DNA of 64,000 bases from Actinomadura sp. K4S16. Lineage in GTDB: Bacteria; Actinomycetota; Actinomycetes; Streptosporangiales; Streptosporangiaceae. The stretch is from positions 1 through 64,000 of the forward strand of contig NZ_BDDE01000014.1 in NCBI RefSeq assembly GCF_008327685.1, written 5' to 3'. The notes under the pieces are model-generated. The model was not told the origin of the DNA. It made no database searches and saw only the letters and a list, made by a program, of their open reading frames with translations. Positions 56,368-64,000 of this stretch are shown here, piece after piece. Numbering within the stretch: position 1 is the stretch's first letter; the number at the start of each line of letters is the position of its first letter. The position numbers and the translations under genes are program-made.

Positions 56368-57312
56368 CTAGTCGGGGACGATGGACGGGCCGCCGGGCGC
56401 GGCCACGTCGCTCAGCGCCGTGCGGCGGAAGGTCCCCGTGTCCGCGGCGGACGGCGCCGCCGGGTACCGGTTGTTCAGCAGGTCGGCGACCGGGGCGAAC
56501 TGGTGCCCGCCCGGCGAGCCGCCGCCGCGCGAACCGTCCGGACCGGACGGCAGCGCCGGGTCGGGCGACGGGGAGCGGTGGTCGCCCCCGCAGTCGGGGC
56601 AGAGGTCGGCGCGCTCTTGCGCCGGCACGCCCGCGGTCGCCGTGAGCGGGACGCGGGCGTACCGGGCGTGCGCCTTCGCGGCGTGCGCCGCCTTGTCCCG
56701 CGCCTGCTCGGCATCGGGCTGGGCAGCCTCGGGCCCCGGCTGCGCTTCGGGCGCCTGCTGGGCGTCGGACGGGAGACCGCCGTGCAGAAGGGGCTGCCGC
56801 TCCGTCGCCGGGTCGACGATGCCCGCGAGGACGGGATGGCCCTGAAGAAGACCGCCCACCTGCGGTGCACCCGCCTCGTCGACCACGTTCACCACATGGC
56901 GTACGGCCCGGTCCTTACCGTCGAGCACGTCCTGCTGCCGCGCCCGGAGGTACCGGACGGGGTGGCCGCCGATCTCCCCCACACCGCCGGAGACGGCGCC
57001 GGGAACGGCACCACGGACGGCGCCGGAGACGGCACCGATCGGACTCTCGACGTTCCGGACCCGCCCGGGAGTGACGTCCGGGGCGCCGTGACCCGGGGCG
57101 CCATGACCCGGAGCGTCGGGGGCGGCGGCGGGTCGATCGGTCTGCTCGGCACGCTCGGCGGCGAACGCGGAATGGGTCAGCGCGGAGAGCACGAGCCAGC
57201 CGGCGAACGCGAAGCCCGCGATGGCCGCCAGCCGCGCCAGAAAGGGAAGGAGGGCGTGCCGCGGCCGACCCTGCGGGCGATTGACCCCGCGGTGGATCGG
57301 CACTGAATGCAC
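56368..57312 (-). CDS. Secreted hypothetical protein upstream of the chaplin
   Basis: 314 residues, unknown family. It has a membrane or signal segment (ARLAAIAGFAFAGWLVLSAL, about 26-45), then a Pro/Ala-rich linker, a basic middle region (RYLRARQQDVLDGKDRAVRH), a CPDCGGDH cysteine pair and a C-terminal block ending APGGPSIVPD. The same general organisation recurs in surface-protein loci of related genera in my recollection, but I cannot name a family. GTG start with GAGGGG about 9 nt upstream. Same strand as the chaplin and sortase genes; a joint envelope role is inferred. Confidence 0.68.
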   Translation of the reverse strand: MHSVPIHRGVNRPQGRPRHALLPFLARLAAIAGFAFAGWLVLSALTHSAFAAERAEQTDRPAAAPDAPGHGAPGHGAPDVTPGRVRNVESPIGAVSGAVRGAVPGAVSGGVGEIGGHPVRYLRARQQDVLDGKDRAVRHVVNVVDEAGAPQVGGLLQGHPVLAGIVDPATERQPLLHGGLPSDAQQAPEAQPGPEAAQPDAEQARDKAAHAAKAHARYARVPLTATAGVPAQERADLCPDCGGDHRSPSPDPALPSGPDGSRGGGSPGGHQFAPVADLLNNRYPAAPSAADTGTFRRTALSDVAAPGGPSIVPD

Positions 57313-57689
57313 AGCCGTTTCCCCTCGTCGCCGCGACCTGTCAAGGCCTGTTTTCTGGGCCCGGTCGTCCCGGACGGCATGAACGTAGCACCGCGATGGA
57401 GGCGATCAAGGAGCCATTGCTTCGGCTTCCGCCGTGTCTCCCCATCATTTACCCTGACATTGATCCGCCTTTTGTCGCGGCCGGTTTCCGGGGCCCTGTC
57501 GTTCGTTTTGCCAGGCTCTTTCTTTTTGTGGGGACGCAGGCGCTCACCTCGGGGATCCGGTGCCCTGGCGGCACCGCCAGGCCCCGCCCGCTCGCCGGAC
57601 GTCCGGGAGAAGCATGGTGGACGGTATCCGTGCGCTACATTCAGTGAACGGACGGTCACTCCCGCACCATCCCCACCGAGGAGCCTGCG
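57313..57689. other. Divergent promoter region between envelope gene and small protein
   Basis: About 375 bp, A+T-richer in 57400-57545, with no gene. Near its right end lies TACATT (57636-57641), a possible -10, followed by an 18-bp imperfect palindrome AGTGA-ACGGACGG-TCACT (57643-57660), a candidate operator for the small gene at 57690. Confidence 0.45.
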
Positions 57690-57941
57690 ATGATCGATCC
57701 CTCGTCCGCGATGGCGCGCCTGCTGCCCGCGCGGTCCCACCGCCCCCGCCGCGAGACCCGCCGGTTCGTCACCCGCGCCGACGCCGACCTCATCCTGCTC
57801 TCCGGCGTTTCCACCGGTCAGAGCGCGCCGCCGAGGCGCGGCCGGTCGGGCGCGTGGACGCTGTACTCGCGCCTGGAGTGGTCCGTGGCCGTCGCCAAGG
57901 CCGAGCGCGCCCGCCGCCGGGCGCGCCCGCCGTGGACGTAG
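57690..57941 (+). CDS. Small basic hypothetical protein
   Basis: 83 residues, strongly basic (arginine-rich at both ends), no signal peptide or membrane helix. It begins MIDPSSAMARLLPARSHRPR, with a central RADADLILLSGVSTG and a tail of RARRRARPPWT. A GAGGAG 7 nt before the ATG, GC-rich third positions and a promoter-like palindrome upstream support it as real. It is convergent with the flavin oxidoreductase, separated by a terminator. Nucleic-acid binding is possible from charge alone. Confidence 0.55.
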   Translation: MIDPSSAMARLLPARSHRPRRETRRFVTRADADLILLSGVSTGQSAPPRRGRSGAWTLYSRLEWSVAVAKAERARRRARPPWT

Positions 57942-57970
57942 GGCGCCCGGCCGTTTCCGGAAGACCGAAA

Positions 57971-58001
57971 GCCGGCGGGCGCCCTGGGCGCGCCCGCCGG
58001 C
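57971..58001. terminator. Bidirectional hairpin terminator
   Basis: A perfect 12-bp stem (GCCGGCGGGCGC / GCGCCCGCCGGC) with a 7-nt loop lies between the convergent small-protein and flavin oxidoreductase genes. Confidence 0.85.
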
Positions 58002-58016
58002 CGGAGGAGGATTCTT

Positions 58017-59267
58017 CTACCGCTGGGAGGCGCCCGGCTCCAGCAGCCCGGTCGGCCGGCCCACCGGGACGCGCACGCGCGGCGTCCGCCGGACGATGTG
58101 GTGCGCGATCCGCCGCGCGGCGAAGTCGGAGCCGTGCACGAACCGCATGACCGGCCCGAAGGTGTACGCGGCGGCGAGGCCGGCGAAGTAGAGCCCGGGC
58201 GTCGAGGCCTCGAAGTCCCGGCTGAGCACCGGCGCGCCGAGCCGGGTCGCGATGCGGCCGCGCAGCTCCGGCGAGAGCAGGGCGAGCCGCTCCAGGTCGG
58301 GGACGAACCCGGTGGCGGCGATGACGTGCTCCACCTCCGTGACGAGGCGGCGCCCGTCGTGGTCGGTCGTGGTGAGGGCGATGCCGTCGTCCTGCTCTAC
58401 GGCCTTGGCGAGGCGGCGGCCGGTCGAGACGCGGATCCGCTCGTCCAGCCGGTCGCGCAGCCACCAGGCGCCCGCCGGCGGGAGCGTCTCGCGGACGATC
58501 CGCTGCCGGGTCCGCTCCGGCAGGTACCGGACGAGCCCCGGCCGCTCGGCCCACACCCACGTCCGGTAGCCGGTGCCGAGCCCGGACCTCGGGCCCTCCA
58601 GCAGCCTGGAGCGCAGCGGCCGGTTCTCCTCGGGGACGGTGTTCCAGTCCAGGACGCGCCGCCGGGCGATCAGGTGCGGCCGCGCTCCCGCGTCGGCCAG
58701 CAGCACCGCCGTCTCCAGCGCGGACTGACCGGCGCCGACGACCGCGACCTCCTTGCCCGCGAACAGGCCGAGGTCGCTGTGGGCGCTGCTGTGCGAGACG
58801 AGCCAGGACGGCATCCCCGCCAGCTGGTCGGGGAGGTGCGCGAACGGCCCGACGCCGACGGCCACGACCACCGCGCGCGCCGCGATCGTCTCGCCCGACG
58901 AGAGCGTGACGCGGTAGCCGCCCGCCCCCCGCTGCTCGACGTTCACGACCTGCGCGTCCTCGGTGCCCGAGACGGCCTCGGCGGCGAACCAGCGCCCGTA
59001 CTCCACGAACGTCTCCAGCGGGATCGGGTGCCCGACCCGCCAGCCCGGATGGCGGTCGGTGAACCGCATGCCCGCCTGCGGCGCCCCGAGGCTGGATGCG
59101 GCCGGCTCGGACTTGAGGTACATGCCGAGCGGCATGTTCTCGTCCCAGAACCGCATCGGCTCACCGATGACCCGGACGTCCAGCCCGATGTTCTGCAGGT
59201 AGGCGGCGGTCGACAGGCCGTAGGGCCCGGCGCCCGCGATGACGACGTCGCTGGCCGAGTCGCTCAT
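58017..59267 (-). CDS. FAD/NAD(P)-binding oxidoreductase (FMO-like)
   Basis: 416-residue flavoprotein. FAD motif VVIAGAGPYGLSTAAYLQNI lies at residues 8-27, followed by the family's FWDENMPLGMYLKSE segment, an NADPH motif VAVVGAGQSALETAVLLADA at about 172-191, and the ATGFVPDLE segment near the end. It resembles flavin-dependent monooxygenases and N-hydroxylases that act on amino acids or small amines. It is transcribed just after the ATP-grasp gene (27 nt gap), so both may belong to one small-molecule or envelope pathway. Substrate unknown. Confidence 0.83.
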   Translation of the reverse strand: MSDSASDVVIAGAGPYGLSTAAYLQNIGLDVRVIGEPMRFWDENMPLGMYLKSEPAASSLGAPQAGMRFTDRHPGWRVGHPIPLETFVEYGRWFAAEAVSGTEDAQVVNVEQRGAGGYRVTLSSGETIAARAVVVAVGVGPFAHLPDQLAGMPSWLVSHSSAHSDLGLFAGKEVAVVGAGQSALETAVLLADAGARPHLIARRRVLDWNTVPEENRPLRSRLLEGPRSGLGTGYRTWVWAERPGLVRYLPERTRQRIVRETLPPAGAWWLRDRLDERIRVSTGRRLAKAVEQDDGIALTTTDHDGRRLVTEVEHVIAATGFVPDLERLALLSPELRGRIATRLGAPVLSRDFEASTPGLYFAGLAAAYTFGPVMRFVHGSDFAARRIAHHIVRRTPRVRVPVGRPTGLLEPGASQR

Positions 59268-59294
59268 GTTCCATTCCCCCCGTGTGTTCGTGTG

Positions 59295-61346
59295 TTACCT
59301 GGTGCGGAGCCGCTCGACCGCGCGGAGCGCGCTGCGCCGTCCCATGGCGAGGAAGGGCGGCAGGTCGTCACCGGCGAACCAGGCGAACTCGTCGGCCTCC
59401 CGCAGCGGCCGGAGGGCCTCCCGCAACGACCAGAGCCGCCCCCGCGCCCTGCTCCCGAAAGACGCCTCCGCCCCGGCATGCGACTGCGCTCCAAAACCAG
59501 GCGGCGCTTCAAAGCTCACCGCTGTCCCAGAATTCGCCGCAGCTCCAGGACTCTCCGACGCTCCGGGACTCGGTGGTATTCGAAGACTCGTTGGCGCCTC
59601 TGTGCTTGCCGGTGTTTCAAAGCTCGCCGGTGTTACGTGACCCGCTGGTTCTCCGGGGCTCGGCGGCGTGCCGGGGCTTGCCAGAGATACACGGCCCGCC
59701 TGTCCTCCGGGGCTCGACGAGACTCCGGGGCTCGACGGCGTTCCAAGGCTCGCCGGTGCTGCAGCGCTTGCCGGCGTTACGTGACCCGCTGGTTCTCCGG
59801 GGCTCGGCGGCGTGCCAGGGCTTGCCAGAGATACACGGCCCGCCTGTCCTCCGGGGCTCGACGAGACTCCGGGGCTCGACGGCGTTCCAAGGCTCGCCGG
59901 TGCTGCAGCGCTTGCCGGCGTTACGTGACCCGCTGGTTCTCCGGGGCTCGGCGGCGTGCCAGGGCTTGCCAGAGATACACGGCCCGCCTGTCCTCCGGGG
60001 CTCGACGAGACTCCAAGGCTCGCCGGTGTTCCAAGGCTCGCCGGTGTTCCAAGGCTCGCCGGTGTTGCAGGGCTTGCCGGTGTTGCAGCGCTTGCCGGTG
60101 TTGCAAGGCCCGCTGGCGCTTCAGGGCTCGGCGGCACCCCAAGGCTCGGCGGGGGTTCCGGGCGTGGGCGGCGGGTCGAGTGGGCGAGGTAGTGGTTTTC
60201 GACTAGCAGGTTGCGGCCGTGGGCGGGGCGCGGAGGCGGGATGGGGCGGCCTGACTTGTGCAGGTGCATGGCGCGGGCGAGATCGAGGCCGTCCAGGTCG
60301 GTGAAGAGACGGAACTGCGCCCCGATCCGGGGGTTGAAGTCCAGCAGGTGGTACTCGCCGGTGCGCGCGTCGAGACGGAAGTCGAGGTCGACGAGGCCGC
60401 GGCAGCCGAGCAGCCGGACGATCCGGACCGCGAGGCGTTCGAGGTCGGGGCTCTCCACCCACTCCCCCGCGACCGTGTGGCCGGCCTGCGGAGGGTGTGC
60501 GAGGTGCTTGCGCCCGGCCCCGCCGAACAGGCAGTCGCCGTTCTCGTCGAAGTAGCCCTGGAAGAACCAGTCTCCGCCGGCGGGCGGGATGCGCCGCTGC
60601 AGGATCAGCGGGCCCGCTCCGCCGCTCGCGCCACCGTTCGGGCCCCCGGCCGCGGCGCCGTCCGCATACCTGTTCGGGGTGCGGTCGCGGGTGGCGGCGA
60701 AAAGGCGGTGCAGTTCGCCGAGGGTGGGCACCAGCGTGGTGCTGCGCATGCCGGGGCGCAGCCGCCACGGGCGCGCCCACTTGGCGATCAGCGGCAGCCC
60801 GAACGCGGCGGCGGCCTCGTCGACGTCGGCGGCCGACTCCGGCATCAGGCTCGGCGGGCACGGGACGCCGTGCCGCCGGCACGCCTCCAGCAGCCGCGCC
60901 TTGTCGGCGACGCCGCGGGGCGCGGCGGGATCCTGGCGGGGGAAGACGAAGTGGGCGTCCAGCCCGTCCGCGTGCTCGGCGGTGAAGATCGCCCCCGCGT
61001 CGTCCATGGGGACGAGCAGCGCGGGGCGGCCGATCCGCTCGCCGATGGCCCGCAGGTGGGCCAGCAGATCGTCCGGCCGCTCTACGGGCGGCCCCCAGGG
61101 GTGCCCCCGGAACAGGTAGCGGGAGCGGGACGACGGGTTGGCGCGCCCCTCCAGGACGGCGTGCACGGGGACGCCGCCCCGGCCGAGGCTGCGGATCACC
61201 GCGAGCGTCCCGTGGTGGAAGAGGTTGCGGTCGGTGCGCAGCAGCAGAACGGGAAGGCCAGGGTCGAGGCGCACGGTGGCGAGGCGCGCGGTGTCGGGGC
61301 GGCCGGTGCGGGGCCGGGCCGTCCGCAGCGCGGTGCCGAAGAACAT
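59295..61346 (-). CDS. ATP-grasp carboxylate-amine ligase with repeat-rich linker
   Basis: 683 residues. An ATP-grasp ligase occupies about 1-385: RPALLVPMDDAGAIFTAEHA, LPLIAKWARPWRLRPG, and the metal and ATP site GLVDLDFRLDARTGEYHLLD followed by FNPRIGAQFRL. Such enzymes join a carboxylate to an amine through an acyl phosphate. A Pro/Ala/Ser/Gly-rich linker of about 240 residues follows, built of 48-residue repeats (144 bp), then a conserved-looking tail (about 625-683, ending SALRAVERLRTR). The start at 61346 has GGGG nearby; the frame is open further up. Product unknown; polysaccharide modification or a peptide-like metabolite are possible. Confidence 0.75.
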   Translation of the reverse strand: MFFGTALRTARPRTGRPDTARLATVRLDPGLPVLLLRTDRNLFHHGTLAVIRSLGRGGVPVHAVLEGRANPSSRSRYLFRGHPWGPPVERPDDLLAHLRAIGERIGRPALLVPMDDAGAIFTAEHADGLDAHFVFPRQDPAAPRGVADKARLLEACRRHGVPCPPSLMPESAADVDEAAAAFGLPLIAKWARPWRLRPGMRSTTLVPTLGELHRLFAATRDRTPNRYADGAAAGGPNGGASGGAGPLILQRRIPPAGGDWFFQGYFDENGDCLFGGAGRKHLAHPPQAGHTVAGEWVESPDLERLAVRIVRLLGCRGLVDLDFRLDARTGEYHLLDFNPRIGAQFRLFTDLDGLDLARAMHLHKSGRPIPPPRPAHGRNLLVENHYLAHSTRRPRPEPPPSLGVPPSPEAPAGLATPASAATPASPATPASLGTPASLGTPASLGVSSSPGGQAGRVSLASPGTPPSPGEPAGHVTPASAAAPASLGTPSSPGVSSSPGGQAGRVSLASPGTPPSPGEPAGHVTPASAAAPASLGTPSSPGVSSSPGGQAGRVSLASPGTPPSPGEPAGHVTPASFETPASTEAPTSLRIPPSPGASESPGAAANSGTAVSFEAPPGFGAQSHAGAEASFGSRARGRLWSLREALRPLREADEFAWFAGDDLPPFLAMGRRSALRAVERLRTR
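59632..60015 (-). repeat. 144-bp tandem repeats in the ATP-grasp linker
   Basis: Two full copies (59632-59775 and 59776-59919) and a partial third (from 59920 to about 60015) are nearly identical. They are followed by shorter 15-bp units encoding PASLG-type steps. The period is divisible by three, so the frame is kept. Such recent duplications indicate active expansion or contraction. Confidence 0.9.
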
Positions 61347-61458
61347 TAGCTCAGCCCCATTCCCTCTTATCGCAGCGCACGGCATCCTTTCCGTAAATTT
61401 TCGCGCGTTCCGCCCGACCGGCTTTTTCGCGGCGGGCTTCCGAGGGAATACGATACGC

Positions 61459-62889
61459 ATGCGAGCAGCGGATATCCATTCAGCGGGACGGCCGTTCGAG
61501 CCCCGGCGGAAAAGGTCGCCGTTCTGGTGTCCACTCCCTCCTATTCTGGCAGCATCCGTGGTTTTGTTCGCGCTCATGGTGTCGGCGCTGTCGACATGGC
61601 AGCAGCCGCGGGCGGTTCACCGATGGGCGGCCCATGTGCCGCTCGGCGCGTTTCTCGGTTCGGGCCCGGAGGGGGTCGACAGGGTTGCCCGCTTCGAGCG
61701 CTGGCTCGGCTCGACCGTGACGGTCGGGCGCACGTACCTGCCGGGCCACCAGTGGGAGGACATCGAGGGACCGCAGCGGATCCTGGAGCCGTGGGCGCAC
61801 TGGAAGGCCGCCGACCAGCGCCGCATGCTGGTCGTCAACGTCCCGATGATGGCGCCGAACGAAGGCTGGCTCCCGGCGGAGGCGCTGGCCGGCCTGCTGC
61901 GCGGCGGCGCGGCGGGCACGTTCGACCACCACTACCGGACGCTCGCCGAGCGGCTCGTCTCCCTGCACGCGGGAGACTCGGTCATCGTCCTCGGCTGGGA
62001 GATGAACGGCGATTCGTACTCCGGGCGGTGCGCCCCGGATCCGTCCGCGTGGAAGGAGTACTGGAGGAGGATCGTCGGCGCCATGCGCGCGGTTCCCGGC
62101 GCGCGCTTCCGCTTCGATTTCGCGCCGGCGCGGGGGCGGGACGCGATCCCGTGGACGGACTGCTATCCGGGGGACGACGTCGTCGACATCATCGGATCGG
62201 ACAGTTACGACCAACCCCAAGGAAAGTCGTTCCAGGATTACGTGAACGAGCCGTACGGGCTGCGCCGGCAGGCGGAGTTCGCGGCCGCGCACGGGAAGCG
62301 GATCTCATTCCCGGAATGGGGCCTCTTTCGCAATTCTGACAACCCCGCCTTCATTCGGGGAATGCACGACTGGATCATGTCGCACGACGTCGTCTACCAG
62401 ACGATCACGGACTACTGCCCGCACGGGGTCTGGTCGTGCGGCGGCAACCCGCGCTCCTCCGCCGCCTACCGGGAGCTGTTCGGCGGCGTGACCGCCCCGC
62501 CGCCCTCGGGCAACGGGCCGTTCACCCCCACTCCGGCCACCTCCGCCCCAGCCGCCTCGGCCGCTCCGAGTTCGGCACCGTCCGCGCCTCCGGTGCCCTC
62601 GCCCGAAGCGCCCCCCATCAAGCCGGCCGTCGAACCCTCCGCCAAACCGTCCGCCAAACCGCCGGCCAAGCCGTCCGCCAAGCCGCCGTCCAAGCCCTCG
62701 GTCAAGCCGCCCTCCAGGCCGTCCGCCAAGCCGGCGAAGCCGCGCAGACCGCCGTGGAAGGGGCCGCCCGCCACCGCGCGCGCGTCCACCAGGGCCGCGT
62801 CCACCAGGGCCTCCGCCGGGGTCTCCCCGAGCCCGGCCACGTCGCGGGTGACGGCCGCGAGGAGGGCCACCGTCCGGCCGATGTCATAG
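61459..62889 (+). CDS. GH26-type hydrolase with low-complexity C-terminal tail
   Basis: 476 residues. An N-terminal membrane anchor or signal (about 33-50, PLPPILAASVVLFALMVSAL) precedes a (beta/alpha)8 hydrolase like beta-mannanases and endoglucanase H: acid/base Glu181 in WEMNGDSYSG and nucleophile Glu286 in SFPEWGLF. After about residue 350 it becomes a Pro/Lys/Ser/Ala tail with AKPPAKPS-type repeats, then an Arg/Thr/Ser-rich end. It acts on a surface polysaccharide by inference. The tail is antisense to the C-terminus of the GT4 gene for 424 bp. Start at 61459 has only a distant GAGGG; a later start is possible. Confidence 0.75.
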   Translation: MRAADIHSAGRPFEPRRKRSPFWCPLPPILAASVVLFALMVSALSTWQQPRAVHRWAAHVPLGAFLGSGPEGVDRVARFERWLGSTVTVGRTYLPGHQWEDIEGPQRILEPWAHWKAADQRRMLVVNVPMMAPNEGWLPAEALAGLLRGGAAGTFDHHYRTLAERLVSLHAGDSVIVLGWEMNGDSYSGRCAPDPSAWKEYWRRIVGAMRAVPGARFRFDFAPARGRDAIPWTDCYPGDDVVDIIGSDSYDQPQGKSFQDYVNEPYGLRRQAEFAAAHGKRISFPEWGLFRNSDNPAFIRGMHDWIMSHDVVYQTITDYCPHGVWSCGGNPRSSAAYRELFGGVTAPPPSGNGPFTPTPATSAPAASAAPSSAPSAPPVPSPEAPPIKPAVEPSAKPSAKPPAKPSAKPPSKPSVKPPSRPSAKPAKPRRPPWKGPPATARASTRAASTRASAGVSPSPATSRVTAARRATVRPMS

Positions 62890-63980
62890 GCGGCGGACGC
62901 GGCGGCCGCCGCGCGCCCCTCCCGCTCGGCGATCCCGGGTGACAGCAGCCGCCCGGCCATCTCTTCGGCGAGCGCGGCGGGGTCGTCCGCGGGCACCAGC
63001 GCGCCCAGCCCCGGACGGACGACCTCGGTGATGCCCGGGATGTCCGACCCGACGAGGGGGCGCCCGGTGGCGATCGCCTCCAGCGCGGTCAGCGGCAGGC
63101 CCTCCCACCGGGACGGCAGGACGACGAGGTCGGACGCCGAGAGCCAGTCGCGCGGGTCCTCCACGGCCGGGACGAACCGGACCCCGGCCACGCGCTCGCG
63201 GCGCAGCCGCTCCAGGTCCTCGCCGTCCCCGACGATGGCGAGCCGGGCGGCCGGGCAGCGCGCGGTGACGCCGGGCCACGCCGCGACCAGGACGTCCTGC
63301 CCCTTCTGCCGGGTCAGCCGCCCGATGCAGACCGCGAGCGGCGCGGCGGGCGGCAGGCCGAGCCGGATGCGGGCGGCGAGGCGGGCGGCGCCGTCGGCGG
63401 GCCTGAACCGGCGCCGGTCGACGCCGTTGCGGACGAGCCGGTACGGGCCGCGCACGCCCGCCCGCATCCCCTCGCGCAACTCGCCGATCCCGACGCAGAC
63501 CAGGGCGTCGCTCCACCGCGCGCCGAGGCGCTCCCACAGGCGGCTGAGTGCGTCCTGCCGCCCGGTGGCGGCGAGCCACGACCAGCCGTGCGGCTGGAAG
63601 ATCGTCGGCGTGCCGAGGGGGCGCCGCAGCAGCCGGCCGGCGAGGCCCGCCTTCGAGGAGTGCAGGTGGACGACGTCCGGCGCGAAGCCCTTCACCAGGC
63701 GGCGCAGGCTGAGCGCCTCCAGGATCGTGCGGGGTCCCGGGGCGCGCCCGGCGTTCCAGCTGAGCCAGGGCACCCCCGCCGCCATGCACCGCTCGGGTAG
63801 GTCGCCGCCCGGCGGGCAGGCGACCGCCACCTCCCAGCCGCGCCGGCGCTGGTCGCCCGCCGCCTGCCCGACGTAGACGGCGACCCCGCCCGCGTTCGGC
63901 TGGCTGACGTGCAGGATCCGCAGCGGGTCAGTATCCCGCGGGTCAGTGTCCCGCGGGTCAGTGTCCCGCGAGTCAGTCAT
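62466..63980 (-). CDS. GT4 family glycosyltransferase with extended Gly/Ala tail
   Basis: 504 residues. The GT-B enzyme is clear: an N-terminal domain with LRILHVSQPNAGGVAVYVGQ, donor-site segments VCIGRLTRQKGQDVLVAAWP, and SRWEGLPLTALEAIATGRPL with the E-x7-E motif. The usual GT4 chain would end near residue 385; here about 120 residues of GGLADGL-type repeats follow, antisense to the GH26 tail. The N-terminus has three RDTDP repeats. No Shine-Dalgarno precedes the ATG at 63980, and the frame remains open to the window edge, so a start beyond it is possible. Likely role: transfer of a sugar to an exopolysaccharide or lipid-linked glycan. Confidence 0.83.
   Translation of the reverse strand: MTDSRDTDPRDTDPRDTDPLRILHVSQPNAGGVAVYVGQAAGDQRRRGWEVAVACPPGGDLPERCMAAGVPWLSWNAGRAPGPRTILEALSLRRLVKGFAPDVVHLHSSKAGLAGRLLRRPLGTPTIFQPHGWSWLAATGRQDALSRLWERLGARWSDALVCVGIGELREGMRAGVRGPYRLVRNGVDRRRFRPADGAARLAARIRLGLPPAAPLAVCIGRLTRQKGQDVLVAAWPGVTARCPAARLAIVGDGEDLERLRRERVAGVRFVPAVEDPRDWLSASDLVVLPSRWEGLPLTALEAIATGRPLVGSDIPGITEVVRPGLGALVPADDPAALAEEMAGRLLSPGIAEREGRAAAAASAAYDIGRTVALLAAVTRDVAGLGETPAEALVDAALVDARAVAGGPFHGGLRGFAGLADGLEGGLTEGLDGGLADGLAGGLADGLAEGSTAGLMGGASGEGTGGADGAELGAAEAAGAEVAGVGVNGPLPEGGGAVTPPNSSR
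63925..63969 (-). repeat. Three 15-bp tandem repeats at the GT4 N-terminus
   Basis: GGGTCAGTRTCCCGC units start at 63925, 63940 and 63955 (plus-strand sequence), encoding RDTDP three times, with a partial fourth towards the start codon. In frame, no effect on reading. Confidence 0.9.
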
Positions 63981-64000
63981 GGAGGAGCCAGGGCGAGCCC

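Noticed and set aside
59632..60015. CRISPR array
   Set aside because: Repeats are contiguous, in frame and lack unique spacers; they encode a protein linker. No cas genes are present.
58098..60206. A plus-strand frame opposite the oxidoreductase and ATP-grasp genes
   Set aside because: It is built from the antisense of the 144-bp repeats and has no domain or ribosome site.
1..64000. Secondary-metabolite (PKS/NRPS) cluster
   Set aside because: Monooxygenases, methyltransferases and a large regulator occur, but there is no assembly-line or other backbone synthase gene.
1..64000. Prophage, insertion sequence or integrative element
   Set aside because: No transposase, integrase, phage structural gene or flanking direct repeat was seen.

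Overview
The window is very GC-rich, gene-dense DNA whose coding regions end most codons in G or C. It carries chaplin-type coat protein, class E sortase, BTAD/AAA regulator, IclR, PadR, TetR, ArsR and AraC regulators, a Hanks-type kinase, a mycothiol-dependent-isomerase-fold protein and many TAT or lipoprotein signals. That set fits a filamentous, spore-forming actinomycete, most likely Streptosporangiales/Thermomonosporaceae (Actinomadura-like). The genus is inferred from gene content, not from a marker gene. I saw no rRNA, tRNA, CRISPR array, insertion sequence or prophage gene.

Layout. 0-13 kb: secreted phosphocholine phospholipase C, an ABCG-type half transporter, then a divergent OsmC / two flavin monooxygenases / large BTAD-AAA regulator run, and an orphan TAT-exported solute-binding protein. 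12.5-16 kb: small hypothetical genes, a DinB protein, a secreted metzincin protease and a lipoprotein. 16-26 kb: an uptake-and-catabolism island built around a divergent IclR promoter. Leftward it holds a cupin, a DUF6282 metal hydrolase, two paralogous solute-binding lipoproteins, an LLM flavin oxidoreductase and a cyclase-family hydrolase. Rightward it holds IclR, a SsuB-type ATPase, a SsuC-type permease and an HpcH/HpaI aldolase. Together these could capture, import, oxidise, hydrolyse and cleave one unidentified small molecule. 26-32 kb: a serine/threonine kinase, methyltransferases, and a VOC/AraC/VOC unit in which the two VOC genes share a duplicated, apparently leaderless promoter. 32-47 kb: ordinary accessory genes, many as regulator/target pairs with recognisable operators: FtsX-like permease, TetR/flavin monooxygenase, ABC-2 transporter/PadR, ArsR/MFS, and a PLD-like protein.

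47-54 kb: lipid genes (acyltransferase and patatin), a GH3 beta-glucosidase, a PRC-barrel/DUF2382 stress protein and a second secreted metzincin. 54-57.3 kb: a cell-surface locus of class E sortase, a two-domain chaplin with a long histidine-rich metal-binding-like insert, and a secreted partner of unknown function; tandem 18-bp repeats precede the chaplin gene. 57.7-64 kb: a small basic protein, a flavin oxidoreductase, an ATP-grasp ligase with an expanded tandem-repeat linker, a GH26-type hydrolase and a GT4 glycosyltransferase. The last two overlap tail-to-tail in low-complexity sequence. This may be the edge of an envelope or exopolysaccharide locus continuing past the window.

The strongest candidates for new biology are the histidine-rich chaplin with its repeat-bearing upstream region, the IclR-centred catabolic island with its stop-codon-containing repeat array, and the VOC/AraC regulatory unit. 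Start sites were chosen from Shine-Dalgarno spacing, or from a -10 box about 7 nt upstream for apparently leaderless genes. They are predictions.
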